Below, in pieces: positions 1 through 8,427 of a stretch of 64,000 bases of DNA. Source of the stretch: Rosenbergiella epipactidis (lineage in GTDB: Bacteria; Pseudomonadota; Gammaproteobacteria; Enterobacterales; Enterobacteriaceae); assembly GCF_018494055.1 (NCBI RefSeq), contig NZ_JABBFQ010000007.1, positions 117,253-181,252 of the forward strand, in the 5' to 3' direction. Below the pieces are notes generated by a model. That model did no database searches and was not told the origin of the DNA. It saw only the letters and a program-made list of their open reading frames with translations. Every line of letters starts with the position of its first letter. Within the stretch, counting starts at the first letter, position 1. A program made the position numbers and the translations under genes.

Positions 1-191
1 GGTTCTGTGGACCCTACTTAGTCGGCGTGATGATTAACTTCTACGGCCATAACGTTGCCATCTATGCGCTGTCTGTCTCACTCCTGATTGCAGCGGTCTT
101 ATCGGTCACGCTACCTAAACAGTGTGATATCCAGCCTGATGATGAGGCGGTCAACCACCCGGGAAAGGGGGTCGCCGCGTCTAATCGTTAA
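1..191 (+). CDS. MFS transporter, C-terminal fragment (cut by window start)
   Basis: Only the last 62 or so codons are present, read from base 3 to a TAA at 189-191. The fragment has a G-P-Y-L-V-G stretch, one hydrophobic helix (about residues 22-36) and a charged tail. This fits the last transmembrane helix and cytoplasmic tail of a major facilitator superfamily permease, perhaps of the anion:cation symporter type. The substrate cannot be told. It converges on a FAH-family hydrolase, so a role in uptake of an organic acid is possible but unproven. Family call is from composition and short motif only. Confidence 0.55.
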   Translation, partial: FCGPYLVGVMINFYGHNVAIYALSVSLLIAAVLSVTLPKQCDIQPDDEAVNHPGKGVAASNR

Positions 192-197
192 GAGTTT

Positions 198-258
198 TGC
201 GGTAGGGAAGACTTACCGCACTTCAACCGATAGCGACTCCCTGCTATCGGTTCTTTTT
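198..258 (+). terminator. Tandem hairpins, likely terminator between convergent genes
   Basis: Two inverted repeats follow the MFS stop codon. The first has arms at 198-204 and 214-220. The second has perfect 10-base arms at 225-234 and 243-252, followed by CTTTTTAA, which fits an intrinsic terminator for the plus strand. The opposing hydrolase gene ends at 257. Confidence 0.6.
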
Positions 259-1087
259 AACGAATTATGTGTGATAAGCGGCCAATCTGACTGATTTCGA
301 CAGCGACATCATCGCCAGGGAACATAAACAGTTGAGGTGTTCGGGATTTACCGACACCGCCTGGCGATCCGGTAATAATGACATCACCCGGTGACAGAGG
401 CGTGAAGTGCGTAACATAGGCGATGATCGCCGCAACGCTGTGGACCATATTTTGGGTGGAGTCTTTTTGAACCTGTACGCCGTTTAAGAACGTTTTTAAT
501 TCAAGTTGTTGCGGATCAGGGATTTCATCGTGAGTCGTCATCCAAGGTCCAAATCCCCCGGTGGCTGGCCAGTTCTTGCCCGCGGTAAACCACGTAAACT
601 GCATGTCACGCACCGTGGCGTCCATAAAGCAGCTGTATCCCGCAACGTAATCTAAGGCTTCATCTTCAGTTACTTGGTGAGCCGGTTTACCGATCACTAC
701 GGCCAGCTCGCCTTCATAGTCAAATTGCTCACTACTCACCGGTTTTTGGATCGGCTGGAGATGCGCGGTAAGGCTATCTGCAAAGCGGATAAATAGGGTC
801 GGTGCTGGATTGGTTTCACCAAATTCGATGCGTTTTTCTGAGTAATTCATCCCCACACACAAAATTTTATTAGGGGTCTTAATCACTGGCAGAAAACTAA
901 TCTCATGAAACGCGTAGTCTGCAGAGCGCGCAGCGAGAGGCTGTAATGCGGCAAGGCCATCATCTTCCAGTAGGTGTTTCAAATCGCGATAGTCGAGCAG
1001 TTTTCCTGCATCAATTACACCTTGTTCACAGACCAGACCAAAGGATTCATGGCCACTACTATTAATAATAAAGCTACATACCTGCAT
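257..1087 (-). CDS. Fumarylacetoacetate hydrolase (FAH) family protein
   Basis: 276 residues. The C-terminal two thirds is a FAH-type catalytic domain: the N-K-I-L-C-V-G-M-N-Y stretch near residue 75, the metal-binding D-Y-E-G-E-L motif near 125, an Asp in F-M-D-A-T-V-R-D near 155, and P-G-D-V-I-I-T-G-S-P-G-G-V-G near 235. Enzymes of this family hydrolyse or decarboxylate acylpyruvates and related 2-oxo acids in the cytoplasm using Mg2+ or Mn2+. The substrate here is unknown. It converges on an MFS permease gene and precedes an aldo/keto reductase in the same orientation, about 180 bases apart, so a small catabolic set is possible. Confidence 0.85.
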   Translation of the reverse strand: MQVCSFIINSSGHESFGLVCEQGVIDAGKLLDYRDLKHLLEDDGLAALQPLAARSADYAFHEISFLPVIKTPNKILCVGMNYSEKRIEFGETNPAPTLFIRFADSLTAHLQPIQKPVSSEQFDYEGELAVVIGKPAHQVTEDEALDYVAGYSCFMDATVRDMQFTWFTAGKNWPATGGFGPWMTTHDEIPDPQQLELKTFLNGVQVQKDSTQNMVHSVAAIIAYVTHFTPLSPGDVIITGSPGGVGKSRTPQLFMFPGDDVAVEISQIGRLSHIIR

Positions 1088-1265
1088 AAAATTCGGCTTT
1101 CGTTGATGTCTATGAGAAAATCGTCATCTCCCTGCATGCGAATTCTTGATGTCAATGAGCATTGCGGTGGTGACGCCGTGAGCGGCTGATTCTAACAGCC
1201 CGATGATCCGGCAGCTAATCTTTTCACCACCCTTTTACTAAAAATACCCTCTTTATTGACGCGAC

Positions 1266-2111
1266 TTAGCGAATTTCAAGCGGTTCGGCTGACTCAGGGG
1301 CAGGATAATAGCGCGTGAGTTGCGCGCAATCTTGCTCGCTGATCTCAAGTTGTAGGGCACGTGCGTTGTCTTCAACATGCTGAACACAGCCGGATTCAGG
1401 TATCGCCAAAATCTTGTTCTGCCGGATCACCCAAGCGAGTAATAAGGCTGCAGGCGTCACCTGATAGTGAGCAGCAAGCGTTTTGACTTCCTCCAGTTCG
1501 AGCAAGTGTGATCCCGCGCCACCGAGCGGACAGTACGCCATCGTGGTAATGTCATGCTCTGCGCACCACGGAGCCAGATCGTATTCAATACCTCGACCCG
1601 CAAGGTTGTAGAAGACTTGGTTAACCGCACAATGCTTCCCACCGTCGACCTGTAATAGGGATTGCATCGCGGGTAAGTCGAAGTTAGAAACGCCCCAAGC
1701 GTTAATCTTTCCTTTCTGCTTCATCGCTTCCATAAGAGTCACCACCTCTTGTAGATCATTACCGGACTGCCAGTGTAAGAGGTAGAGATCGAGGTTATCT
1801 GTGCGTAGCCGACGAAGGGAGGCATCGAGACTGGCTTCAAGCTGGCCCCCCGTGGCGTTCCAAGGGTAGACTTTTGAAACCAGATAGGTCTGGTCGCGAC
1901 GGTCCTCGATCGCTTTACCGATCAACGTCTCAGATTTCCCGTCACCGTACATTTCAGCGGTATCAATAACCCGTAACCCAAGGTCTAACCCGCGGTGTAG
2001 GGCGAAGATTTCTTGCTGTTCACTGTAACGGCCTTGCCCTAACCGCCAACTCCCCATACCTAATGAAGGAAGTGTATGGCCTGCTATCTGTAGCGTTGCA
2101 TGATGCGTCAT
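1266..2111 (-). CDS. Aldo/keto reductase
   Basis: 281 residues, a single (beta/alpha)8 NADPH-dependent oxidoreductase domain. The expected tetrad is visible: Asp and Tyr in D-T-A-E-M-Y-G (about 50-56), Lys in L-V-S-K-V-Y-P (about 80) and His in L-Y-L-L-H-W-Q (about 113). The cofactor-binding region near the C terminus includes I-P-E-S-G. The family reduces aldehydes and ketones in the cytoplasm. The substrate is not evident. It is followed at some distance by the FAH-family gene on the same strand; the 220 bases upstream separate it from gcd. Confidence 0.9.
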   Translation of the reverse strand: MTHHATLQIAGHTLPSLGMGSWRLGQGRYSEQQEIFALHRGLDLGLRVIDTAEMYGDGKSETLIGKAIEDRRDQTYLVSKVYPWNATGGQLEASLDASLRRLRTDNLDLYLLHWQSGNDLQEVVTLMEAMKQKGKINAWGVSNFDLPAMQSLLQVDGGKHCAVNQVFYNLAGRGIEYDLAPWCAEHDITTMAYCPLGGAGSHLLELEEVKTLAAHYQVTPAALLLAWVIRQNKILAIPESGCVQHVEDNARALQLEISEQDCAQLTRYYPAPESAEPLEIR

Positions 2112-2288
2112 CGATCGCTCCTAAATATGGACGGCAAATAGTAAGCGTAGTTCATCATTGCGCCTGACGCAGAGGTCTCCTAAGGGAATAGAGGAACTTA
2201 GCTAGGTCATTCAGTGCTGATATCGCAGTGAGCGTCTGGTATTTACGGGAGGGAATAAGCTGATGGCTGATTGCCATCGGCAAGATAT

Positions 2289-2314
2289 GAAGCGCCCCAC
2301 GACTGGGGCGCTTC
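2289..2314 (-). terminator. Hairpin after gcd
   Basis: Perfect 10-base arms (2289-2298 and 2305-2314, GAAGCGCCCC/GGGGCGCTTC) with a six-base loop lie 18 bases beyond the gcd stop codon. The stem is strong, but no clear T run follows on the minus strand. Confidence 0.6.
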
Positions 2315-2331
2315 TCGTACAAAGAACGCTT

Positions 2332-4761
2332 TTAGTTTAATGCATAGGCAATAACGTAATCACCCCGGTCTGGTGATTGACGCGCGCCACCCGCTGAAAT
2401 CAAGATGTACTGCTTACCTGTTTTCGGGGAGACATAACTGATTGGGCCACCTTGACTACCGACCGGTAGTCGAGCTTTCCAAACTTCCTTGCCGGTTGAG
2501 CTGTCAAAAGCTCGCAAGTAGTAGTCTTGAGTCCCTGCAATAAAGACCAAACCACCCTGTGTGGCGAGGCTACCACCGAGTGAAGGCATACCGATTGGCA
2601 TTTTCATGCCCATCTTAATCCCCATCGGTCCAGTATCCTGAACGGTACCCAGTGGAACCTGCCACAGAATTTTTTGTGTGGTCATGTCGATAGCAGAAAG
2701 CGTGCCGAAGGGCGGCGCTTGGCAAGGGATACCCAGTGGCGACATAAAGCGATTTTTATTCACCGAATACGGTGCGCCTTTCATTGGTACGGCACCCATC
2801 CCGGTATTCACCGCCTCTCCGCCTGTATTCGCGGCTGTCGACGCATTAGGATCAGCCTTAATCAGCTGCTGCCATAAGCCTAAGCGCATATCGTTGACGA
2901 AAATCAGATGGTTATTCGGATCGGTTGAGAGGCTTCCCCAGTTCATCCCACCCAGAGAGCCTGGGAAACTTAACGACTTATCGGTCCCCGGCGCGGTGTA
3001 AAGGCCCTCGTAACGCATCGATTTGAAGTTAACACGGCAGATCAGCTGATCGAACGGCGTGGCTCCCCACATATCCGACTCTTTTAACGTCTGAGCGCCA
3101 ATCTGTGGCATACCCACTGAACGCGGCTGGGTATCACTGTATTGCTCGCCCGGAATATTACCGCGCTTCACTTTTACATTGTCGACTTTGGTTAACGGTT
3201 GTCCCGTCAAACGGTCTAAAACGTAAATCTGCCCCGCTTTCGTGCCGACGACTACCGCAGGACGGTTTTCACCCGTGGGTGTTTTGAAATCGATAAGGCT
3301 CGGTTGCATAGGAATATCAAAGTCCCAGAGATCATTATGGACCGTTTGATATACCCACTTCTCTTTACCGGTATTCGCATCGACCGCCAGTATTGAAGCA
3401 CCGTATTTATGGTCTAACGGCGTGCGGTTCGCACCCCAGATATCGACAGAAGAACTCCCCATCGGCATAAAGACGGTATTGGATTGCGGATCGTAAGACA
3501 TTGGCGCCCACGAGTTCGGGGTGCTGCGAACATAGTGCTGTCCCGGTTGCAGCGTTGCATTCGGGTTTGGGTTACCAGGATCGAACGCCCAGCGTAATGC
3601 GCCGGTCAGTACATCAAAGCCCCGCAGCACGCCACCAGGCATATCAGTACTGACATTATCCGAGATACGCCCGCCAACGACCACAGTGGTGCCCGCAAGG
3701 GTCGGCGCGGAGGTCAATACATACTGTGGATCGGGAGCATTGCCCATTCCGGTTAATAAATTCACCGTTCCATGATTGCCAAATCCTTCACAGAACTGAC
3801 CATTATCGGCATTTAACGCAATCAGACGTCCATCAATGGTATTCATCAGAATACGACGTGGACAATTCGCAATGTCGGCATTGTTGACGGCGAGAGGCTG
3901 ACTGCTGCCTGGTAGCTCAGGATGTGGCAGAGACTGCGTTGCATCAAAATAGGCTAGCCCACGGCAGCGCATCCAGACCGATGACTTCGCATTGATTTCG
4001 GCTTTCCACAGCGCCTTACCACTGTCAGCATCCACAGCGATAACATTGTTATGCGGCGTACAGAGGAAGATTTTGTCACCAACCTGCAGCGGAGTCTGTT
4101 GATCTTCGGCGCCATTACCGTCTGGACTCAGCGGGATATCGCCCGTATGGAAGGTCCATACCGGTTTTAAGTGTTGGACATTATCACGAGTAATCTGGTC
4201 TGCCGCGACGAATCGGCTTCCCCCCGGGGTGTTACCATAATTGTCCCAGTTGGTGAGTGGCGCTTGCTTTGAGACTGGCACTAATGGCTTAGGCTCGCCT
4301 TGGAACGCAACGGGATCATGAGGTTGAAACATGCCTGCAAACGCCGCGATGAACCCTACGGTCGTTACTAAGGCAAGAAGATAGCTGGCGATACTTATTC
4401 GCCGCGTTGCCTGGGGTTGGCGCAGTGAAGGTAATAGCAGGAACGCAACAATTGCTAAACCTGCAGGGAACATAAGACGTGAAATCAGCGGCCAGAAAAC
4501 GAGGCCAACTTCCATCACCGCCCACACCAGTGTTCCCAGTGCGAACAGAAGGTAGAGCACCGCACCTGACGCTTTTAAACGAAAGAGTTGAAGACTACTC
4601 ACTAACAGGACGATGCCTGAAATGAAGAAGTACCCGCTGCCGCCTAAACTCAATAATTTCCCGCCCTCAATAATAAAGAAGAGTGCGGTTAACAACAGTA
4701 TTAGGCCAAATAAGCGGGTAGCAATCTTTAGCCACAATGGCTTTAGACGTGTATTTCCCAT
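2332..4761 (-). CDS. gcd: Membrane-bound PQQ-dependent glucose dehydrogenase
   Basis: 809 residues, close to the roughly 800 usual for this family. The N-terminal 145 residues hold about five membrane helices; the rest is a periplasmic eight-bladed beta-propeller with tryptophan-docking repeats (for example G-K-A-L-W-K-A, G-A-L-R-W-A-F-D, G-K-E-K-W-V-Y-Q, G-K-E-V-W-K-A-R) that binds pyrroloquinoline quinone. It oxidises glucose and other aldoses to the lactone in the periplasm and passes electrons to ubiquinone. No pqq biosynthesis genes lie in the window. The start has AGGA seven bases upstream, and a good promoter lies in the 70-base gap behind it. A gluconate dehydrogenase at 33-37 kb could carry the product one step further. 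Confidence 0.96.
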   Translation of the reverse strand: MGNTRLKPLWLKIATRLFGLILLLTALFFIIEGGKLLSLGGSGYFFISGIVLLVSSLQLFRLKASGAVLYLLFALGTLVWAVMEVGLVFWPLISRLMFPAGLAIVAFLLLPSLRQPQATRRISIASYLLALVTTVGFIAAFAGMFQPHDPVAFQGEPKPLVPVSKQAPLTNWDNYGNTPGGSRFVAADQITRDNVQHLKPVWTFHTGDIPLSPDGNGAEDQQTPLQVGDKIFLCTPHNNVIAVDADSGKALWKAEINAKSSVWMRCRGLAYFDATQSLPHPELPGSSQPLAVNNADIANCPRRILMNTIDGRLIALNADNGQFCEGFGNHGTVNLLTGMGNAPDPQYVLTSAPTLAGTTVVVGGRISDNVSTDMPGGVLRGFDVLTGALRWAFDPGNPNPNATLQPGQHYVRSTPNSWAPMSYDPQSNTVFMPMGSSSVDIWGANRTPLDHKYGASILAVDANTGKEKWVYQTVHNDLWDFDIPMQPSLIDFKTPTGENRPAVVVGTKAGQIYVLDRLTGQPLTKVDNVKVKRGNIPGEQYSDTQPRSVGMPQIGAQTLKESDMWGATPFDQLICRVNFKSMRYEGLYTAPGTDKSLSFPGSLGGMNWGSLSTDPNNHLIFVNDMRLGLWQQLIKADPNASTAANTGGEAVNTGMGAVPMKGAPYSVNKNRFMSPLGIPCQAPPFGTLSAIDMTTQKILWQVPLGTVQDTGPMGIKMGMKMPIGMPSLGGSLATQGGLVFIAGTQDYYLRAFDSSTGKEVWKARLPVGSQGGPISYVSPKTGKQYILISAGGARQSPDRGDYVIAYALN

Positions 4762-4796
4762 GGAATTTTCCTGCCAAATATCTACAAAGAGCCGTT

Positions 4797-4824
4797 ATAA
4801 TACTGTTGCAATCGATAACTTCAA
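4797..4824 (-). promoter_or_regulatory. Probable sigma-70 promoter of gcd
   Basis: On the minus strand TTGAAG (complement of 4819-4824) and TATTAT (complement of 4797-4802) are 16 bases apart, 36 bases upstream of the gcd start. gcd can therefore be transcribed separately from the transporter gene behind it. Confidence 0.5.
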
Positions 4825-4831
4825 CGTTTCA

Positions 4832-6007
4832 TTACAATAACTTCTCTTCAGGCTCTTTATTAATTGGTTTACTTTCTCGTAAGCAGGGTGCGAAAAATAG
4901 CTTGCCACTCCATGCTCCCCGAGTCGTTTTCATCATCACCAGTGCCCATATTCCACTTAAAAAAACAAGTAGCGCTATCGCAAGGATCGAGAAAAAAGGG
5001 AATGCGGTCAGCTGAGCGAGCTTAAACGTTGCTAAAGTGAATACCCCCAATGGAAAGGTGTAGCCCCACCAGCCCAAATTAAAAGGGATTCCCTGTTTTA
5101 CGTAATGGCCAGTGATACCCAGCGCGAGCAGTAACCACCATGCACCAAATCCCCATAATAGTATCCCCATTATCCAGCCAAACCCTGAAATAACCTGACT
5201 AAAAGGCTCGAAGATTGGATTACTGGCGAGCAGCGTGCTCTGTTGGCTCAGTAAAAACATCCCCAATGATCCGGTTCCTATAGGCCCCAATGCCAGCCAA
5301 GTGGTGGCAGATAAGGCGACGGGGGGAAGCTTATGTAGCGCCATACGTAAGAGTAAAATAGCGAGCAAAGATAAGGCGACTGGCACAGAGAATGCCCACA
5401 ACACCATACTAAAAATAACCATCGTCTGTTGTTGCGCTGGGTCGGACAAATGTGGTGCAACAATCCAGCCACTTGCCGCGGCAACTTCTGCGGCAACGAT
5501 CGGTAATAACCACAAACCTGTCATCGACGAAAGTTGATGAGATTGTCGCGTAAACATAAACAGCGGTAATCCAATGCCGCAGGCTATGGCGAGAAACGCA
5601 TCGATGCGCCATAACTGATGAGCAATATCGACCGCGAGACTTCCGAAGAGAGGGGGACCGAAGCTGATAAAGCCGTTAATAATCGTCGCTAGCCCCATAG
5701 GAATAGTACCGAGAAACATCGACATTTGAGGGTGTTCGAAAATTTTATACGCCTCTTGCGGGTAGAGGAGCCAGCGCCCAAGATACAGCAGCGTAAACAC
5801 GCTAAAGAGAGCAATATTGATCGCCCAAAGTAGCCGAGCGAGTGTCATTACGAAGCTATCGGGTGTGGCAACTTGTGCGAGGACTAAGGCAAGGACGCCA
5901 GTCCCCATCGTCACCGCAAACCAATTTGGCGTAAAAAATCGCACGACCTCGTGGAATGAGGCCAAATGGGTTAAAGGCTTGTTGAAATTTTTTATTGTTA
6001 GCGACAT
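4832..6007 (-). CDS. TDT/SLAC1-type (TehA-like) membrane transporter
   Basis: 391 residues, almost entirely hydrophobic with about ten predicted membrane helices. The N-terminal F-T-P-N-W-F-A-V-T-M-G-T-G motif (about 25-37) and the later W-G-Y-T-F-P-L-G-V-F are hallmarks of the tellurite-resistance/dicarboxylate transporter (TDT) family, which includes TehA, Mae1 and the sulfite exporter Ssu1. Members move small anions such as sulfite, malate or chloride. The substrate here is unknown. The gene lies between a LysR regulator and gcd on the same strand, so export of an acid anion linked to sugar oxidation is one guess. It is longer than E. coli TehA (about 330 residues). Confidence 0.8.
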   Translation of the reverse strand: MSLTIKNFNKPLTHLASFHEVVRFFTPNWFAVTMGTGVLALVLAQVATPDSFVMTLARLLWAINIALFSVFTLLYLGRWLLYPQEAYKIFEHPQMSMFLGTIPMGLATIINGFISFGPPLFGSLAVDIAHQLWRIDAFLAIACGIGLPLFMFTRQSHQLSSMTGLWLLPIVAAEVAAASGWIVAPHLSDPAQQQTMVIFSMVLWAFSVPVALSLLAILLLRMALHKLPPVALSATTWLALGPIGTGSLGMFLLSQQSTLLASNPIFEPFSQVISGFGWIMGILLWGFGAWWLLLALGITGHYVKQGIPFNLGWWGYTFPLGVFTLATFKLAQLTAFPFFSILAIALLVFLSGIWALVMMKTTRGAWSGKLFFAPCLRESKPINKEPEEKLL

Positions 6008-6137
6008 AAGCTCCTCCTATAGAGAAGTACTATAAACCTCCCCCACCAATATCAAAAACGGGTAAATATTGTTATACCTACCCAATAAAGTGGTAAGAGG
6101 AGTGAGCGCCAACATTATTCGAGGGGTTGAAGAAAGC

Positions 6138-7025
6138 TTACTCCTTGAGCGGGGCCAAGGTTTTTGCCAGTTCCAACCAAGCCATCGCCGCGGGAGGGAG
6201 TTGCGTTCCCGTACGCCAAGCTAGGGCTATACGCCAGTCAGTATACGGTTCATTGAGGGGTACTAATGAGATACCGGGATGACGGTGCTTAGTAGCCAGC
6301 ATCCTCGGTAAAAATGCAACCCCCAATCCCGCTGTCACCAGATCGACGATAAAATCGATTTGCCCACTTCGAGCCGTTATCCGAGGACTCACCTTTCGCC
6401 GTTCACAAGCGGCCAATATTAATTGGTTCAGAGTGAAACCTTCTTCAAACAGAATAAAGGGCTCAGCATGTAAATCCTTAAAATTGAGTTGACGATAGCC
6501 TGCTAAGGGGTGATCTGCCTGTAAGACCACAACGAGTGGCTCATTCCGCACATCTTGATAGGCAATGGCATCGTCTTTCGATACCAGCAATGCGGCGATA
6601 TCTATCGCTCCGGCCTCTAAAAACTCACGTAATCTATTACCGCCATGTTCAATTAATTCAATATCCACTTGCGGGTAACGACGTCGATACTCTGTAAACA
6701 TCTTAGCAAATAACACCCCACAGCCCACCGGCGGCAAGCCTATGCGAAGCGTGCCCCCCTTAAGTTCCTGTAACGCATCGATCTCTGCGAGGAGGTGATT
6801 TTTCTCGGTAAGGAGGACGAGCGCGCGTCGATAAACGATTTCTCCTGCAGCCGTTAATTCCGTTTTATGGCCAATACGGTTCAGCAAAGGAACACCCAGT
6901 TCAACTTCTAGCGCTTTCACCGCTTTGCTGACCGACGATTGGGTCAACGACACGACATCTGCGGCTTGGGTAAAGCCTCCTTGACGGACAACTTCGACAA
7001 AAACGCGTAACGTTCTAAGGTTCAT
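6138..7025 (-). CDS. LysR-type transcriptional regulator divergent from lldD
   Basis: 295 residues with an N-terminal winged helix-turn-helix (residues 1-60, A-A-D-V-V-S-L-T-Q-S-S-V-S-K-A-V) and a C-terminal periplasmic-binding-protein-like effector domain. It is transcribed away from lldD with a 128-base shared intergenic region, the classic layout for a LysR regulator of its neighbour. The TDT transporter gene follows it by 130 bases on the same strand. The effector is unknown; lactate is a reasonable guess from context. In E. coli lldD is controlled by the GntR-type LldR, so this would be a different control scheme. Confidence 0.88.
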   Translation of the reverse strand: MNLRTLRVFVEVVRQGGFTQAADVVSLTQSSVSKAVKALEVELGVPLLNRIGHKTELTAAGEIVYRRALVLLTEKNHLLAEIDALQELKGGTLRIGLPPVGCGVLFAKMFTEYRRRYPQVDIELIEHGGNRLREFLEAGAIDIAALLVSKDDAIAYQDVRNEPLVVVLQADHPLAGYRQLNFKDLHAEPFILFEEGFTLNQLILAACERRKVSPRITARSGQIDFIVDLVTAGLGVAFLPRMLATKHRHPGISLVPLNEPYTDWRIALAWRTGTQLPPAAMAWLELAKTLAPLKE

Positions 7026-7153
7026 AACTATTCTTTTTTTGACTTATTTTCAGTTGAAAAAGTTGTTTTTATCATAATTAAAAATACCTTATTTTAGCTT
7101 CTATTCAAGCCGCCCTTTTAGGGGCGAATAGAGCCAATACAGGAACGATGACT

Positions 7154-8293
7154 ATGATTATCTCATCCGCATCAGATTACCGAGAAGCCGCGCGACGCAA
7201 GTTACCCAGATTCTTATTTGATTACATCGATGGCGGCGCCTATACCGAGCATACTTTACGAGCTAATAGTGCCGATTTAGCGACGATTAGTTTACGCCAA
7301 CGTATTTTACGAAATGTTGAAAATCTTAGCCTTAAAACAACACTCTTCGGCCAGCAGCACGACCTTCCCGTCATTCTTAGCCCTGTCGGATTAACGGGAA
7401 TGTATGCGCGACGAGGTGAGGTACAAGCAGCAAACGCCGCGGCAGCCAAAGGGATCCCTTTCTGTTTATCAACCGTCTCAGTGTGTTCAATTGAAGAGGT
7501 CGCCGCCCAAAGTGCACAACCGCTCTGGTTTCAACTCTACGTACTCAAAGATCGTGGATTTATGCGTAACGCGCTAGAGCGAGCACAGGCTGCGGGGATT
7601 ACCACACTTGTTTTCACCGTGGATATGCCAACACCAGGCGCTCGCTATCGAGATGCACATTCCGGTATGTCGGGCCCCTTTGCAGCCTCTCGTCGGATCT
7701 TACAAGCCTGTACGCGGCCGGAGTGGGCATTGAACGTGGGTCTGCGGGGCCGCCCTCACGATTTGGGCAATATCTCAAAATACTTAGGTAAAGCCACGAC
7801 GTTGGAAGATTACGTTGGCTGGCTAGGGAATAATTTCGATCCCTCAATCAGTTGGAAAGATCTCGAATGGATTCGGGAGTTTTGGAAAGGGCCGATGATT
7901 ATAAAAGGCATACTGGACCCGCAAGATGCTCAAGATGCCGTTAACTTTGGGGCGGATGGCATCGTGGTATCGAACCATGGTGGTCGGCAACTTGATGGCG
8001 TTTTATCGACGGCAAAAGCATTACCGACCATTGCCGATAAAATCGGTGATGACCTCACTGTGTTAGTCGATTCAGGCATTCGTTCCGGACTGGATGTTGT
8101 GCGTATGCTGGCATTAGGGGCCAAGGCCTGCCTAATAGGACGCCCAATGGCCTATGCCCTCGCGGCAGATGGCCAACGCGGTGTTGAAAATTTATTGGAG
8201 ATATTCTCTCAGGAGATGCGCGTTGCGATGACCCTTACGGGTGTGACGTCGGTCAATCAGATTGATCGCAGCGCCTTAGTGCTACCGGAGTAA
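7154..8293 (+). CDS. lldD: L-lactate dehydrogenase (quinone), FMN-dependent
   Basis: 379 residues from the chosen start. It is a full-length alpha-hydroxyacid oxidase TIM barrel: D-Y-I-D-G-G-A near the N terminus, F-Q-L-Y-V-L-K, the FMN-binding I-I-K-G-I-L, the active-site [11 protein letters not shown] with catalytic His near residue 275, and [10 protein letters not shown]. It oxidises L-lactate to pyruvate at the inner face of the cytoplasmic membrane, reducing quinone. An in-frame ATG at 7148 is also possible, but 7154 gives better spacing from AGGA (7141-7144) and the M-I-I-S N terminus known for LldD. No lactate permease is adjacent. Confidence 0.93.
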   Translation: MIISSASDYREAARRKLPRFLFDYIDGGAYTEHTLRANSADLATISLRQRILRNVENLSLKTTLFGQQHDLPVILSPVGLTGMYARRGEVQAANAAAAKGIPFCLSTVSVCSIEEVAAQSAQPLWFQLYVLKDRGFMRNALERAQAAGITTLVFTVDMPTPGARYRDAHSGMSGPFAASRRILQACTRPEWALNVGLRGRPHDLGNISKYLGKATTLEDYVGWLGNNFDPSISWKDLEWIREFWKGPMIIKGILDPQDAQDAVNFGADGIVVSNHGGRQLDGVLSTAKALPTIADKIGDDLTVLVDSGIRSGLDVVRMLALGAKACLIGRPMAYALAADGQRGVENLLEIFSQEMRVAMTLTGVTSVNQIDRSALVLPE

Positions 8294-8303
8294 GTGATGC
8301 CTA

Positions 8304-8370
8304 TCATGGTACAGTGAAAATAATGCATTGCGACCCCGCGGCTGCGGCCTGATTATCGTCTGTACCATGA
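8304..8370. repeat. 11-base inverted repeat between lldD and yhiN
   Basis: TCATGGTACAG at 8304-8314 is repeated exactly in inverted orientation at 8360-8370, enclosing 45 bases with a GC-rich core. It lies in the convergent gap between lldD and yhiN. There is no T run after it, so it is not a typical intrinsic terminator. Confidence 0.5.
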
Positions 8371-8427
8371 CAACTTCGGTTTCTGGGTCAGGGGAATAGA
8401 CAGCTCCACGTAAGCGTTGGACTGCTG

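Noticed and set aside
2678..3001. 107-residue open frame opposite gcd
   Set aside because: Antisense to the PQQ propeller of gcd; no motif or binding site.
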